From assembly GCA_050633785.1 (NCBI GenBank), contig JBOEHE010000045.1:1-64000 (forward strand): 64,000 nt of DNA, given 5' to 3'. Made by a program: the position numbers and the translations under genes. Each line of letters begins with the position of its first letter. The stretch's first letter is position 1. Source of the DNA: CALKZN01 sp050633785. GTDB taxonomy: Bacteria; Pseudomonadota; Gammaproteobacteria; Arenicellales; Arenicellaceae. The notes beneath the pieces were generated by a model. The model made no database searches. It had not been told where the DNA came from and saw only the letters and a program-made list of their open reading frames with translations. Positions 36,677 through 46,101 of the stretch are shown piece after piece.

Positions 36677-38100
36677 TACTGAGTCTCCACGCTGTGTTCT
36701 TCTGTTTTATCCAACAACGCTGTTTGTATTTTCTTCACAACCTCTTCCATGGCAGCCGAACGTGAACCTTTCACTAATATCACCACCGGTGAATTGTCTT
36801 GTTTGATACTTTTCAGCAACGCCATTGCAAGACTGTCACGTTGCTGGAACTTTTCAGCGATTTTGTCAGCATGATCAAAGCCAACGGCATAGTCATCAGC
36901 ATAAGCTCCAACCAACATAAGTTGGTCCACTTTGTCAGCCGCATATCTACCGACTTGACAATGCAGTTGTGCTGCCTGTTCACCTAATTCGGCCATATCG
37001 CCCAACACCAGAACTGTTCTGACTGTCTGCTGCAGAAGTTGCTGCCGCTGTTCCTGCTCAATCAACATCAAATCTATAGCTGCCTGCATCGAGGCGGGAT
37101 TAGCATTATAACTATCATCAATCAGTGTCAGTTGACCCAATTGAATCACGCCAGAACGATTACTTAACGGTTGATAGCCATCAAAGCCAGCTTGGATATT
37201 TTCTGCCGTCAAACCTATTTCTCTGGCAGCAGCAATGACAGCCAGGGCATTCATAACATTATGCTTTCCCAACAAGGGCAAGTTCAGGACAAATTGTTCA
37301 TCAAAATACCTCACATCAAGGACAGCTCGTCCATTTTCATAACGATACTCACAACGAACATCGGCCTGAGACTGCAAACCAAAGCCGACTATTTTTCGAC
37401 CGCCAGCCAGATCACGCCAATAATCAAAAAATTCATCATCCTGATTAATGATCAAAACGCCATCATCAGCCAGGCCAGACACAATTTCACCTTTGGCAGT
37501 CGCCACAGCTGCAAGAGAACCCAGGCCTTCCAAATGAGCAGGAGCAGCATTATTAATAATCGCAATAGTGGGCTCAGCCATTACTGACAGGCGTTCAATT
37601 TCACCGAGATTACTCATACCCATTTCAATAACAGCAAAACAATGCTTTGCTTTGAGGCGAGTCAAGGTCAAAGGCACGCCAATTTCATTATTCAAATTCC
37701 CCTTTGTCACCACTCCAACAGCATCAACTGACAAGACAGCACCCAGTAATTCTTTGACGGTGGTCTTGCCAGCACTGCCTGTGACTGCCACAACAGGAAT
37801 ACGATAATCATTGCGCCATTGCCGGGCAGTGACTGCCAGAGCACTCAAGGTATCATCGACTACAACTTGCGAAAGCCCACAAACAAGCTCGACCACTTCA
37901 TGAGAAACCAGAGCTGCCTGCGCACCAGCTTGATGCGCCTGATGCAAATAATCATGGCCATCAAAATTAGGTCCCTGCAAAGCGACAAACAAACGTTCTG
38001 TACATTCTTGCCGAGAATCAGTCGTAACGCCATGAACAGTGACATTATCACCCAACAACTTACCGTTGGTCACAGCTGCAATACGCTGCAAATCCATCAT
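36676..38100 (-). CDS. murF: UDP-MurNAc-tripeptide D-alanyl-D-alanine ligase
   Basis: Adds D-Ala-D-Ala to complete the pentapeptide, 474 residues from the ATG read from 38100. That start overlaps the murE stop as ATGA; an ATG six codons upstream is possible but loses this coupling. P-loop VTGSAGKTTVKELL, NNAAPAHLEGLGS and DDSYNANPASMQAAI identify MurF. Confidence 0.96.
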   Translation of the reverse strand: MMDLQRIAAVTNGKLLGDNVTVHGVTTDSRQECTERLFVALQGPNFDGHDYLHQAHQAGAQAALVSHEVVELVCGLSQVVVDDTLSALAVTARQWRNDYRIPVVAVTGSAGKTTVKELLGAVLSVDAVGVVTKGNLNNEIGVPLTLTRLKAKHCFAVIEMGMSNLGEIERLSVMAEPTIAIINNAAPAHLEGLGSLAAVATAKGEIVSGLADDGVLIINQDDEFFDYWRDLAGGRKIVGFGLQSQADVRCEYRYENGRAVLDVRYFDEQFVLNLPLLGKHNVMNALAVIAAAREIGLTAENIQAGFDGYQPLSNRSGVIQLGQLTLIDDSYNANPASMQAAIDLMLIEQEQRQQLLQQTVRTVLVLGDMAELGEQAAQLHCQVGRYAADKVDQLMLVGAYADDYAVGFDHADKIAEKFQQRDSLAMALLKSIKQDNSPVVILVKGSRSAAMEEVVKKIQTALLDKTEEHSVETQ

Positions 38101-39587
38101 GCTGCCACCCCCAAACACTGAACAACCCAGTCGCGATCTGAAAAGTCACGCTTTTCATTACCAATAATCTGATATTGCTCATGCCCTTTACCGGCTACTA
38201 ATATCCAGTCTTGCGGTCCTGCCTGCTTAATGGCCCATTCAATCGCCATACCTCGATCTTCAATAATAGTTGCTTTGCGCTGCATACCTTGTGTGATGTC
38301 AGCAAAAATCGTTGCCGCAGTTTCCGAACGTGGATTATCATTGGTCAAGACCATAGCATCAGCGCAGCGTTCAACAACCGCTCCCATTTCAGGTCGTTTT
38401 TGTCGATCACGATCGCCTCCACAACCAAATACACACCATAAGTCACCTGCGCAATGCTCTCGCACAGAAAGCAATGCACGTTCTAATGCATCAGGGGTAT
38501 GCGCAAAATCTACAACCACCACTGGACTGTCATCCTGTGAGAACACCTCCATTCTCCCTGGAGCTGACTCCAATTGAGGCACAAGTCGCTGGATATCAGC
38601 AACATCGACCCCAAGCACCAGCAAGGTAGTCACAACTAACAGAATATTAGGTACATTAATCAAACCAACCAGCGACGAACGTACATCAAAATCAAAAGCG
38701 TCCGTGTCAATTGTAAAAACCAGACCATCTTTATCCGCTCGAATATCATCCGCTCGAACATCTCCGGCATCACCATAGCTGGACATGAACTCGACACTTG
38801 CAACATCCAGCAGTTGCACTCCAAACTCATCATCACAGTTAGTCACTGCAAACTTTAGTGAAAAGTCAGTAAATAAGCGCTGCTTAGCAGCAGCATAAAC
38901 CTCCATTGAACCGTGATAATCCAAGTGATCATGCGATAAATTAGTAAATAAAGCCGCATAAAACTCCACTCCATTTACCCGCCCTTGGTCAAGCGCATGA
39001 GAGGAAACTTCCATACAGACATGGGAATAGCCCTGCTGCACAAGTTCAGCAAACTGTCGTTGCAATGTAATACTATCTGCGGTGGTATGCGTCACTGGCT
39101 GCAAAGCACCAATTTGGCCAACGCCGATCGTGCCAATAAACGCAGCCTTGTGTCCCAGCAGCTGCAAACTCTGAGTCAACAAATAGGCACTCGACGTTTT
39201 ACCATTGGTGCCAGTAATACCAAACACTTTCATTTTTTCGGCTGGGTGATTGAAAAATTTCGCGGACAAATAACCAATCTCATTGTTGAGCCCGCTGATC
39301 GCCACACTGGGTATATCCAGACTTTCAATCAGCTCACTCTGCGCACTACTGAGGCCGTCCTGTTCATAGATTACCGCTACCGCGCCTGAATCTACAGCAC
39401 GGCTAATATAATCTCGAGCATCAACCATCAAACCTTTTTGAGCAACAAATACACAACCTTGAGTTATTTGTCGGCTATCAGCCACCATATCCAACAATTC
39501 AACATCCAAAGGAATCATTGAAGAACTACCTTCCTGTTCACTGGCATCAACAACATAGTCCACCAACAACTCATGTAAATACATCAC
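38097..39587 (-). CDS. murE: UDP-MurNAc-L-Ala-D-Glu:meso-diaminopimelate ligase
   Basis: Adds the third stem residue, 496 residues. P-loop GITGTNGKTSSAYLL. The substrate-specificity motif reads DNPR (in VLTNDNPRSE), which marks meso-diaminopimelate rather than lysine addition and fits a Gram-negative wall. It starts inside the ftsI stop (ATGA) and ends inside the murF start. Confidence 0.98.
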   Translation of the reverse strand: MMYLHELLVDYVVDASEQEGSSSMIPLDVELLDMVADSRQITQGCVFVAQKGLMVDARDYISRAVDSGAVAVIYEQDGLSSAQSELIESLDIPSVAISGLNNEIGYLSAKFFNHPAEKMKVFGITGTNGKTSSAYLLTQSLQLLGHKAAFIGTIGVGQIGALQPVTHTTADSITLQRQFAELVQQGYSHVCMEVSSHALDQGRVNGVEFYAALFTNLSHDHLDYHGSMEVYAAAKQRLFTDFSLKFAVTNCDDEFGVQLLDVASVEFMSSYGDAGDVRADDIRADKDGLVFTIDTDAFDFDVRSSLVGLINVPNILLVVTTLLVLGVDVADIQRLVPQLESAPGRMEVFSQDDSPVVVVDFAHTPDALERALLSVREHCAGDLWCVFGCGGDRDRQKRPEMGAVVERCADAMVLTNDNPRSETAATIFADITQGMQRKATIIEDRGMAIEWAIKQAGPQDWILVAGKGHEQYQIIGNEKRDFSDRDWVVQCLGVAA

Positions 39588-41440
39588 AAAACCTCCCGTT
39601 GGGAGTTTTTCACCGCTGACGATACGGCAGTAGAGCTTGATTTAGGCCTTGGCTTTGTCACTTGCAATAAATCAGGGCGAACATTGCGAAAGCGTAAAGC
39701 ACCTTCCATAACCGAAGAAAAAACCGGACCGGCTATTTTACCTCCGTAATAATCTTCTCCGCGAGGATCAGTTATAACAACAGCCATGACAATATCCGGA
39801 TCGGATACTGGTGCAAAACCAGCAAACAGGGACACATAACTATCGTCAAGGTAGCCTCCCCCATCAGGGTTCACACGGTGAACGGTTCCTGTTTTTCCAG
39901 CGGCGGTGTAACGCGCCAGAGTCGCATTTCGAGCAGTTCCTTCGCGACTGACAACGGTCTTAAGCATTGCACGCATCTGCAAAGTTGTTTTTTTAGAAAA
40001 AACTCGCTCGCCTTCAGGTATATCGTCTTCAGTCAATGGCAACAGACTGACAGGTAATACTCGCCCATCATTAGCAAGAGCGGTATAAGACTTTGCCAAT
40101 TGAAGAGTTGTAATCGAGGTTCCGTAACCGTAGGACAAAGTAGCATGTTCAATCGCCCGCCACTTCTTACGCTTAGGAAGCACACCCGACTGTTGTCCTC
40201 GCAATTGAATATTGGTTTTTTTGCCAAAACCAAGCCGGTCAAATGTTTTAACCAAATGACGGGGTTCCATCATTGCTGCTATTTTCGCAGCTCCGATATT
40301 ACTGGACATCATAATCACTTCAGACACATTGATCGCACCATGATTAGAGGTATCAGTCACTTTATTTCTACCTATATAAAAAACGCCTGGATCGGTATCA
40401 ATAATAGTTTCAGGATCTATAAGCCCTTCATCCAAGGCCATCGCAACTGTAAACGGCTTCACAGTCGAACCCGGTTCAAAAGTATCTGTAATAGCACGGT
40501 TACGGAATCGGGCACTCTGCAGATCACTGCGGTCATTAGGATTAAAATCCGGCACATTCGCCAGAGCCAGAATTTCTCCAGTCTTGGCATCCAAAGCCAC
40601 TAGAGAACCACTTGCCGCATTATTTTTCTTAACCGCGTTCTGCAAGTGACGATACGCCAGGTATTGGATACGAGCATCAATACTTAACTTAATGTTCTCA
40701 CCGTGTTTGACGGGTGTTAACTGTTCGAGCTTTTCAACAACATGACCCACGCGATCCTGCATGATGACAGCTTTTCCAGGAGCACCTTTCAATGAAGTAT
40801 TACGAACCAACTCAATACCTTCCTGACCATCATTATCAATGTTGGTAAATCCAAGAATATGGCTGGCTACAGGTCCCGCTGGATAGTATCGACGATATTC
40901 CCGCAGGGTATGAATGCCAGGAATATCTAATTGCATGATAGCTTCTGCTTCTGCAGGAGATAAATGCCGTTTTAAATACACAAATTCGCGTTTAGCATTC
41001 TTTTTCAAGACTCTTTCAAAATCACGCTTAGATTTTCCCAGCAAGGCATTCAGTTTTTTATAACTGTATTTACCGGATTGCTTCAGCAAAGTAGGTGGGT
41101 GCCCCCAAATAGAATCAACAGGTGTACTGATAGCCAACGGGTTATTATGCCGATCAACAATCATGCCACGTAAAGGTTCTGATTGTTTAATCCTCAAATA
41201 CCGCGCATCTCCCTGGGATTGCAGATACTCTGTTTCAAAAATCTGTAAGAATCCTGCGCGAGTTACCAGAGCAGCCCCCATAATCAGAAACAAACTCAGT
41301 ACAAAGCGTTCGCGCCAACGAGCAAAGCGAGCTGGAGTTTGTGCAGCCGCTTTTTTCACAGCCGATTTCTTGGCGCTGTTCCTAGCTGTCTTGCCAGTAG
41401 CATTACGCTTGATATTTTTAGAGCGCTTATTGCTGAACAT
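39584..41440 (-). CDS. ftsI: Septal transpeptidase FtsI (PBP3)
   Basis: A class B penicillin-binding protein of 618 residues that cross-links septal peptidoglycan with FtsW. Basic cytoplasmic tail (first 40 residues, Lys-rich), one membrane helix (about 47-67), dimerisation domain, then the transpeptidase: SxxK in EPGSTVKPF, SxN in MMSSNIGAAK, and KTG in AAGKTGTVHRV. It overlaps ftsL upstream by 14 bases. Confidence 0.98.
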   Translation of the reverse strand: MFSNKRSKNIKRNATGKTARNSAKKSAVKKAAAQTPARFARWRERFVLSLFLIMGAALVTRAGFLQIFETEYLQSQGDARYLRIKQSEPLRGMIVDRHNNPLAISTPVDSIWGHPPTLLKQSGKYSYKKLNALLGKSKRDFERVLKKNAKREFVYLKRHLSPAEAEAIMQLDIPGIHTLREYRRYYPAGPVASHILGFTNIDNDGQEGIELVRNTSLKGAPGKAVIMQDRVGHVVEKLEQLTPVKHGENIKLSIDARIQYLAYRHLQNAVKKNNAASGSLVALDAKTGEILALANVPDFNPNDRSDLQSARFRNRAITDTFEPGSTVKPFTVAMALDEGLIDPETIIDTDPGVFYIGRNKVTDTSNHGAINVSEVIMMSSNIGAAKIAAMMEPRHLVKTFDRLGFGKKTNIQLRGQQSGVLPKRKKWRAIEHATLSYGYGTSITTLQLAKSYTALANDGRVLPVSLLPLTEDDIPEGERVFSKKTTLQMRAMLKTVVSREGTARNATLARYTAAGKTGTVHRVNPDGGGYLDDSYVSLFAGFAPVSDPDIVMAVVITDPRGEDYYGGKIAGPVFSSVMEGALRFRNVRPDLLQVTKPRPKSSSTAVSSAVKNSQREVL

Positions 41441-41705
41441 TTAGCTCTCCCAATACCACAATATCTTCAGCCTTGGGCACTCTCATAGAAAGAGAACGTG
41501 TTGCATCTTTTTCCACGCGATGCGGAAATGACCACAAACTCTCTTCTACCAACAACTGATTCCACTCTATATTCAATTCATCACGAGTAGCAATCGAGTT
41601 ATTGAATTTAACGTATTCAATACGGTGCTGATGTCGGGTATAGACAATCAGCAATGATGTTACAAACAATAACCCCATCAACAAAAAGAAACCGGTTTTA
41701 TTCAT
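41427..41705 (-). CDS. ftsL: Cell division protein FtsL
   Basis: A 92-residue bitopic divisome protein: short cytoplasmic tail, one membrane helix (about 4-22) and a periplasmic heptad-rich region (about 25-75) that would pair with FtsB. Sequence is poorly conserved in the family; identification rests on topology, length and position between rsmH and ftsI, both of which it overlaps. Confidence 0.93.
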   Translation of the reverse strand: MNKTGFFLLMGLLFVTSLLIVYTRHQHRIEYVKFNNSIATRDELNIEWNQLLVEESLWSFPHRVEKDATRSLSMRVPKAEDIVVLGELNVQQ

Positions 41706-42654
41706 ACGCCACCCCAGTCCTTTGCGCGACCCTTAACACTGCACTTCTGGAGCGTGGGTTGCGTTGAATTTCCTCTGCACTGGGTTTAAGTGCTTTACCC
41801 ACAGTCGTTAGTGGCGCTTGATACTCTTCAACAATTGGAATGTGCTTGGGCAATGATTTGCCTTTAGATAATTCACGAAAGAAACGTTTAACAACGCGAT
41901 CTTCCAAAGAGTGAAAACTAATCACAGACAAACGGCCACCATCATTCAACAACCTTACCGCTTGTGGCAAGACACTTTTCAATTGACCAAGTTCATCATT
42001 TATATGCATACGGATCGCCTGAAAAGTGCGAGTCGCCGGATGCTTGTTTTTCTCTTTGCGCGGGATAGCCTCTTCAAGCAAAGCAACTAATTGTGAAGTT
42101 GTTGTTATAGGTTCTTCTATGCGCTGGGCAACAATAGCCCGAGCAATACGACGAGAAAACTTTTCTTCACCTAACTGGTAAATGACATTGGCAATTTCTA
42201 CTTCTTCTGCTGACGCCAACCATTGAGCGGCTGTCTGTCCCTGGGTATTATCCATGCGCATATCCAGATCGCCTTCACGCATAAAACTGAAACCGCGTTC
42301 AGCCTGATCCAGCTGTGGGGATGACACACCAAGATCAAGTAGGATTCCATCAAAGCCGGTTGGCTTATTTTCTCCAGACTGCCTTTCAAGAACATCTTCC
42401 AAATGGGCAAAGTCGCCATGCATCAGGAGCACGCGCTCATCGCCAGAAAACACTTCTTTTCCAACTTCGATAGCAGCCATGTCTCTATCCAGTGCTACCA
42501 AGCGCCCATCATCATTCAATTGTTCCAGGATTTTCTGAGAATGCCCGGCACGCCCCAGAGTTCCATCCAGGTAAACACCTTCAGGCCGCACATTCAGAGC
42601 GGCGACTGCCTCTTGCAGAAATACTGGCGTGTGGGCATTAGTCGTCGTTAGCAT
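41698..42654 (-). CDS. rsmH: 16S rRNA m4C1402 methyltransferase RsmH
   Basis: SAM-dependent N4-methyltransferase acting on C1402 of 16S rRNA, 318 residues from the ATG read from 42654 (MLTTTNAHTPVFLQEAV, the family's N terminus). GTLGRAGHSQKIL is the SAM loop; DGILLDLGVSSPQLDQAERGF and SFHSLEDRVVKRFF are diagnostic. It follows mraZ by ten bases. Also called mraW. Confidence 0.97.
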   Translation of the reverse strand: MLTTTNAHTPVFLQEAVAALNVRPEGVYLDGTLGRAGHSQKILEQLNDDGRLVALDRDMAAIEVGKEVFSGDERVLLMHGDFAHLEDVLERQSGENKPTGFDGILLDLGVSSPQLDQAERGFSFMREGDLDMRMDNTQGQTAAQWLASAEEVEIANVIYQLGEEKFSRRIARAIVAQRIEEPITTTSQLVALLEEAIPRKEKNKHPATRTFQAIRMHINDELGQLKSVLPQAVRLLNDGGRLSVISFHSLEDRVVKRFFRELSKGKSLPKHIPIVEEYQAPLTTVGKALKPSAEEIQRNPRSRSAVLRVAQRTGVAYE

Positions 42655-42664
42655 TGGCAACCTG

Positions 42665-43120
42665 TTATAACGATAGTTGCCTGATCTGTTCGGAAGCTGG
42701 CAGCTCATCAACATTTTGCTGCAGCCAGAGATCGCGGCGGGCTCGCCACAATTCATCATCCCAGATTTCAAATTTATTGCCTTGCCCAATCAACCAGCTA
42801 TTTTTGGTTATCTGGGCTTGATCCCGCAAAGGTTCCTTAATCAACAGACGTCCACTGCCATCCATGTCACAGTCATCCGCGTAACCAATTAATAAGTGTC
42901 GCAAACGTTCAGCAGCAAGGTCTTCACTGGGTAAGGCCACTAACTTTCTCTCTATGTCTTCCCAGACATGTAGGGGGTACATCCATAAGCAGGTTTCACG
43001 CGGGCTCAGGGTCAACACAATACGACCATCGCAGGCGCGCAACAATGCCTCGCGGTATCGCGTAGGTATTGCAAGACGGCCTTTGGCGTCTAAATTAATG
43101 TTGGTAGCGCCTCGAAACAA
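42665..43120 (-). CDS. mraZ: MraZ, transcriptional regulator of the dcw cluster
   Basis: AbrB-like DNA-binding protein that in E. coli represses its own operon by binding tandem TGGGN repeats. Two copies of the fold are visible: FRGATNINLDAKGRLAIPTRYR and later CDMDGSGRLLIKEPLRDQ. The normal family start is Met-Phe-Arg-Gly; here the codon before Phe-Arg-Gly is TTG (43120), preceded by CAGG, so I call a TTG start and 151 residues. A longer in-frame reading upstream would run through the operator and promoter and is rejected. Its boxes lie 40-55 bases upstream. Confidence 0.93.
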   Translation of the reverse strand: MFRGATNINLDAKGRLAIPTRYREALLRACDGRIVLTLSPRETCLWMYPLHVWEDIERKLVALPSEDLAAERLRHLLIGYADDCDMDGSGRLLIKEPLRDQAQITKNSWLIGQGNKFEIWDDELWRARRDLWLQQNVDELPASEQIRQLSL

Positions 43121-43160
43121 AGTGGTAACCTGACTAATTAACGTTAATCGCGGAGGAATT

Positions 43161-43175
43161 TCCCACAATTCCCCA
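43161..43175 (-). promoter_or_regulatory. MraZ operator: two TGGGN boxes
   Basis: On the minus strand TGGGG (43171-43175) and TGGGA (43161-43165) are separated by exactly five bases, the ten-base periodicity known for MraZ boxes. They lie just downstream of the -10 of the promoter at 43185-43213, placed to block initiation. Confidence 0.75.
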
Positions 43176-43184
43176 CAAAGCGAC

Positions 43185-43213
43185 ACTATCGGTTACAAAA
43201 CGGTGTCTGTCAA
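43185..43213 (-). promoter_or_regulatory. Sigma-70-type promoter of the dcw cluster (Pmra)
   Basis: A consensus -35 TTGACA (complement of 43208-43213) and a -10 GATAGT (complement of 43185-43190, four of six matches) are 17 bases apart. It is the only good promoter seen upstream of mraZ, and overlapping genes downstream suggest it drives a long operon. Confidence 0.7.
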
Positions 43214-43499
43214 GAAAATTACGGAGGGAAATTCACTTCTTAATCAGTGGCTTACGGCATCTTTTATCCACAAATGTTAAGAAATCACTTTAACTATAAA
43301 GCGCAAGATTTTGATTGTATTGAATATATTATTTTGAAGACTTGAAGCTATGGCTAAACAACGACTTGTTTAAATTTCCTTAATGCCATCAGCTGTGTTG
43401 GAACGCGAATGATTCTGACACACAAAAACAAAAAAACACACTAAAATTTAGAATCATTGTGAAATTAGAGCTAATGTAAGCTGTAAAATCATACAATTT
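43214..43499. other. Intergenic region, rnpB / mraZ
   Basis: AT-rich, gene-free stretch. A spaced nine-base inverted repeat (AATGATTCT at 43408-43416 and AGAATCATT at 43450-43458) flanks an A-rich segment; on the minus strand the loop would be T-rich. It could help end the RNase P transcript, but the geometry is poor for a terminator. Confidence 0.4.
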
Positions 43500-43858
43500 T
43501 GAGTCAACCTGTAAGCCGGGTTCTGTCGAGGACAATCATTCATCTAGGACAAGCGTCGCCACTTATCTCAAGCAATCTACCCGAATTCAACGCGAGCAAC
43601 GCCATACGAATTCCTATTTGATCTTGCTCCGAGTGGGGTTTACCCTGCCGCTGTTGTTACCAACACCGCGGTGCGCTCTTACCGCACCATTTCACCCTTA
43701 CCCCAATTGGAAACCCAACCGTGGCGGTATCTTTCTGCTGCACTGGCCGTCGGCTTACGCCGCCCAGACGTTATCTGGCACTCTGCTCTATGGAGCCCGG
43801 ACTTTCCTCCTCAAACAACTTTGACAGTTGTCAGAGGCGATTGCCCAGTTAACTCAAG
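43500..43858 (-). ncRNA. rnpB: RNase P RNA (catalytic RNA, class A)
   Basis: Ribozyme that matures tRNA 5' ends. On the minus strand the conserved core elements appear in order: GAGGAAAGTCCGGGCTCC near the 5' end, AAGGGTGAAATGGTGCGGTA and the GGTAAGAGCGCACC helix in the middle, GGTAAACCCC, then the 3' core GATGAATGATTGTCCTCGAC followed by ACAGAACCCGGCTTA. Total length near 360 bases fits gammaproteobacterial rnpB. Ends are approximate to a few bases. It is adjacent to mraZ as in Pseudomonas, but rsmI, its usual other neighbour, is displaced to 58968. Open frames in this interval are not genes. Confidence 0.97.
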
Positions 43859-43862
43859 CGCT

Positions 43863-43891
43863 ATTGTACGAGCTGAATTAAATAACCGCAA
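43863..43891 (-). promoter_or_regulatory. Promoter of rnpB
   Basis: On the minus strand TTGCGG (43886-43891) and TACAAT (43863-43868) are 17 bases apart, and the -10 lies about six bases before the predicted RNA 5' end. Confidence 0.6.
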
Positions 43892-43956
43892 CCATCAACA
43901 CTTCCCAAATACCTCTCCCTGTTATACCCTGTTCAGAGACATCTATAAATGTCAGT

Positions 43957-43989
43957 TGAATCTGCAAGTTATTACTACTTGCAGATTCA
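43957..43989. repeat. Perfect 13-bp inverted repeat
   Basis: TGAATCTGCAAGT (43957-43969) is the exact complement of ACTTGCAGATTCA (43977-43989), with a seven-base centre. Neither strand has a following T tract, so it is not a standard terminator. It lies between the rnpB promoter and the TylF-like gene, 64 bases before the latter's start; operator, attenuator or a barrier between divergent units are possible. Confidence 0.6.
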
Positions 43990-44052
43990 GCCTGTGTCCT
44001 ATAAATTCACCAATCGATAACGATATTTACTTTAAACACTAAGGAGATCCCA

Positions 44053-44787
44053 TTGAGTTCATTAAAATCCGTGGTTGGAAACTGCTTACGCCATTGCCCA
44101 CCCTTATTTCGTTTAGGTTCAAATATTTACCACAAACTCAACAGCTCATTCAAAACATTAAGTCCAGGCACTCCTGAAGCCATTCAAAAAGCATTTGACC
44201 TGGTTTCCAAAGAAGCCGATGGCAGCATTGGTGATTATTACGAATTCGGGCTTTTCCGAGGGTACACTTTTCTGCAAGCCTATAAGCACTGCGAAAAACA
44301 AGGAATTGATGATATCCATTTCTATGGTTTCGATTCATTCGAAGGTCTGCCTGAACCAGCAAATTCAATTGATGAACATGGCGGTCGCTTTTTTGCCGGT
44401 CAATTCTCCTGTTCGCTCAAAGAAGTAGAAGACAACTTGTCGTCACGCGGCATGGATATATCCAAGGCCACCCTGATCAAAGGCTTCTATGAAGAATCAC
44501 TGACCGAAGATTTGCGCAAACAACACACATTCGGCCCCGCTTCAGTTGTGTTGATGGATTGTGACTACTATTCATCCACCAAAACAGCACTGGATTGGAT
44601 GGAGACCTATCTCCAGTTTGGAACCGTTATCTTATTTGATGACTGGTATTCTTATGGCGACGACAATGAACTTGGACAACAAAAAGCATTTGCTGAGTTT
44701 CTCAAGGAGCACCCACAATACGAAGCAGAAGAGTTATGGGAGTTTCTCAACCATGGTAAAGGTTTTATTTTAAGGCAGAAAAAATAA
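44053..44787 (+). CDS. TylF/MycF-like O-methyltransferase
   Basis: A 244-residue SAM-dependent methyltransferase of the macrocin-O-methyltransferase (TylF) family. YYEFGLFRGYTFLQAYKHC is the SAM loop region, FYGFDSFEGLPEP is the family hallmark, and VVLMDCDYYSSTKTAL with TVILFDDWYSYGD are the metal-site Asp pairs. The start is a TTG at 44053 with AAGGAG six bases upstream. Relatives methylate sugar hydroxyls in antibiotics or surface glycans; no sugar or polyketide genes lie nearby, so the substrate is unknown. It is the first gene of the accessory block. Confidence 0.88.
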   Translation: MSSLKSVVGNCLRHCPPLFRLGSNIYHKLNSSFKTLSPGTPEAIQKAFDLVSKEADGSIGDYYEFGLFRGYTFLQAYKHCEKQGIDDIHFYGFDSFEGLPEPANSIDEHGGRFFAGQFSCSLKEVEDNLSSRGMDISKATLIKGFYEESLTEDLRKQHTFGPASVVLMDCDYYSSTKTALDWMETYLQFGTVILFDDWYSYGDDNELGQQKAFAEFLKEHPQYEAEELWEFLNHGKGFILRQKK

Positions 44788-44960
44788 CCTTAATCACAAT
44801 CTATTTACACATCAAGACCACTCAATGTAAAAAACGCGACTCAGGCTGCAAAAAAAGCTTGTTTAGACGCCTAGTCTTCACTTAAGGTATACCATCAAAT
44901 CGAGGCATCAGACTCATCGAGAGCCATCGAAAATACAAAGAACCTTAAAGAGGAGGCGCA

Positions 44961-46070
44961 ATGAAATCACGTGCAGCCGTGGCTTGGGCAGCTGGCCAGC
45001 CATTAGAAATTGAAGAAATTGATGTACAAGCCCCACAAACCGGGGAAGTACTGTTAAGAGTCGTTGCTACAGGTGTATGCCACACAGACGCATACACCTT
45101 GTCCGGGGATGACCCTGAAGGAATATTTCCTTCCATATTAGGTCACGAGGGCGGCGCTATCGTTGAAGAAGTTGGCCCTGGGGTCACCTCCTTAGCCGTC
45201 GGCGACCATGTCATTCCGCTATACACACCTGAATGTGGAGAATGCAAATTCTGCTTATCCGGCAAGACTAACTTATGCCAGTCCATCCGCAACACTCAAG
45301 GACAGGGGCTGATGCCAGATGGAACAACGCGCTTTTCCAGCAACGGCAAGCAACTGTTCCACTATATGGGAACATCCACGTTTTCTGAATACACGGTTGT
45401 GCCCGAAATAGCCGTTGCGAAAATCAATAAAAAAGCCCCATTGGATAAAGTATGCCTATTAGGCTGCGGTGTCACAACAGGCATTGGCGCTGTGTTGAAT
45501 ACAGCCAAAGTCGAACCAGGCTCTACCGTGGCTATTTTTGGTATGGGCGGCATTGGCTTAAGTGTGGTACAAGGCGCAGTCATGGCCAAAGCTGAACGCA
45601 TTATCTGCGTTGATCTCAATACCGACAAATTTGCCATGGCTGAAATGCTGGGCGCTACTGATTTCGTCAACCCCAAAGACTATGACCAACCCATTCAGGA
45701 TGTCATTGTCGATCTAACGGATGGCGGTGTAGATTATTCATTCGAATGTATCGGCAACGTTAACGTTATGCGTTCGGCACTTGAATGCTGCCATAAAGGC
45801 TGGGGAGAATCCGTCATTATTGGCGTCGCTGGCTCTGGCCAGGAAATTGCCACTCGCCCCTTCCAACTGGTGACTGGCAGAGTTTGGCGCGGTACCGCTT
45901 TTGGCGGCGTCAAAGGCCGTAGCCAACTTCCAGACTATGTAGAACGTTATTTGGGCGGAGAAATCAAAATTGATCCTATGGTAACTCACACAATGGGACT
46001 GGAAGACATCAACAAGGCATTTGATTTGATGCACGAGGGTGAAAGCATACGATCCGTTGTTATTTACTAA
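44961..46070 (+). CDS. frmA: S-(hydroxymethyl)glutathione dehydrogenase (class III ADH)
   Basis: NAD-dependent, zinc alcohol dehydrogenase that oxidises the formaldehyde-glutathione adduct to S-formylglutathione, 369 residues. Catalytic zinc ligands in GVCHTDAYTLSGDDPEG and GHEGGAIVEEVG, structural zinc in CGECKFCLSGKTNLC, Rossmann loop FGMGGIGLSVVQGA. Extended similarity to class III ADH is evident through GWGESVIIGVAGSG. A good RBS, AAAGAGGAGG, precedes it. The next gene completes the pathway, so the pair detoxifies formaldehyde. Also called adhC. Confidence 0.97.
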   Translation: MKSRAAVAWAAGQPLEIEEIDVQAPQTGEVLLRVVATGVCHTDAYTLSGDDPEGIFPSILGHEGGAIVEEVGPGVTSLAVGDHVIPLYTPECGECKFCLSGKTNLCQSIRNTQGQGLMPDGTTRFSSNGKQLFHYMGTSTFSEYTVVPEIAVAKINKKAPLDKVCLLGCGVTTGIGAVLNTAKVEPGSTVAIFGMGGIGLSVVQGAVMAKAERIICVDLNTDKFAMAEMLGATDFVNPKDYDQPIQDVIVDLTDGGVDYSFECIGNVNVMRSALECCHKGWGESVIIGVAGSGQEIATRPFQLVTGRVWRGTAFGGVKGRSQLPDYVERYLGGEIKIDPMVTHTMGLEDINKAFDLMHEGESIRSVVIY

Positions 46071-46101
46071 ATTTACAACTCCTACCTGAGTTAAATAATC
46101 A

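Noticed and set aside
42655..42789. 45-codon N-terminal extension of rsmH
   Set aside because: It overlaps mraZ coding sequence and lies before the conserved family N terminus; the ATG at 42654 fits better.
43618..44042. Two plus-strand open frames downstream of mraZ
   Set aside because: They run across the complement of the RNase P RNA and its promoter; the conserved RNA explains the sequence.
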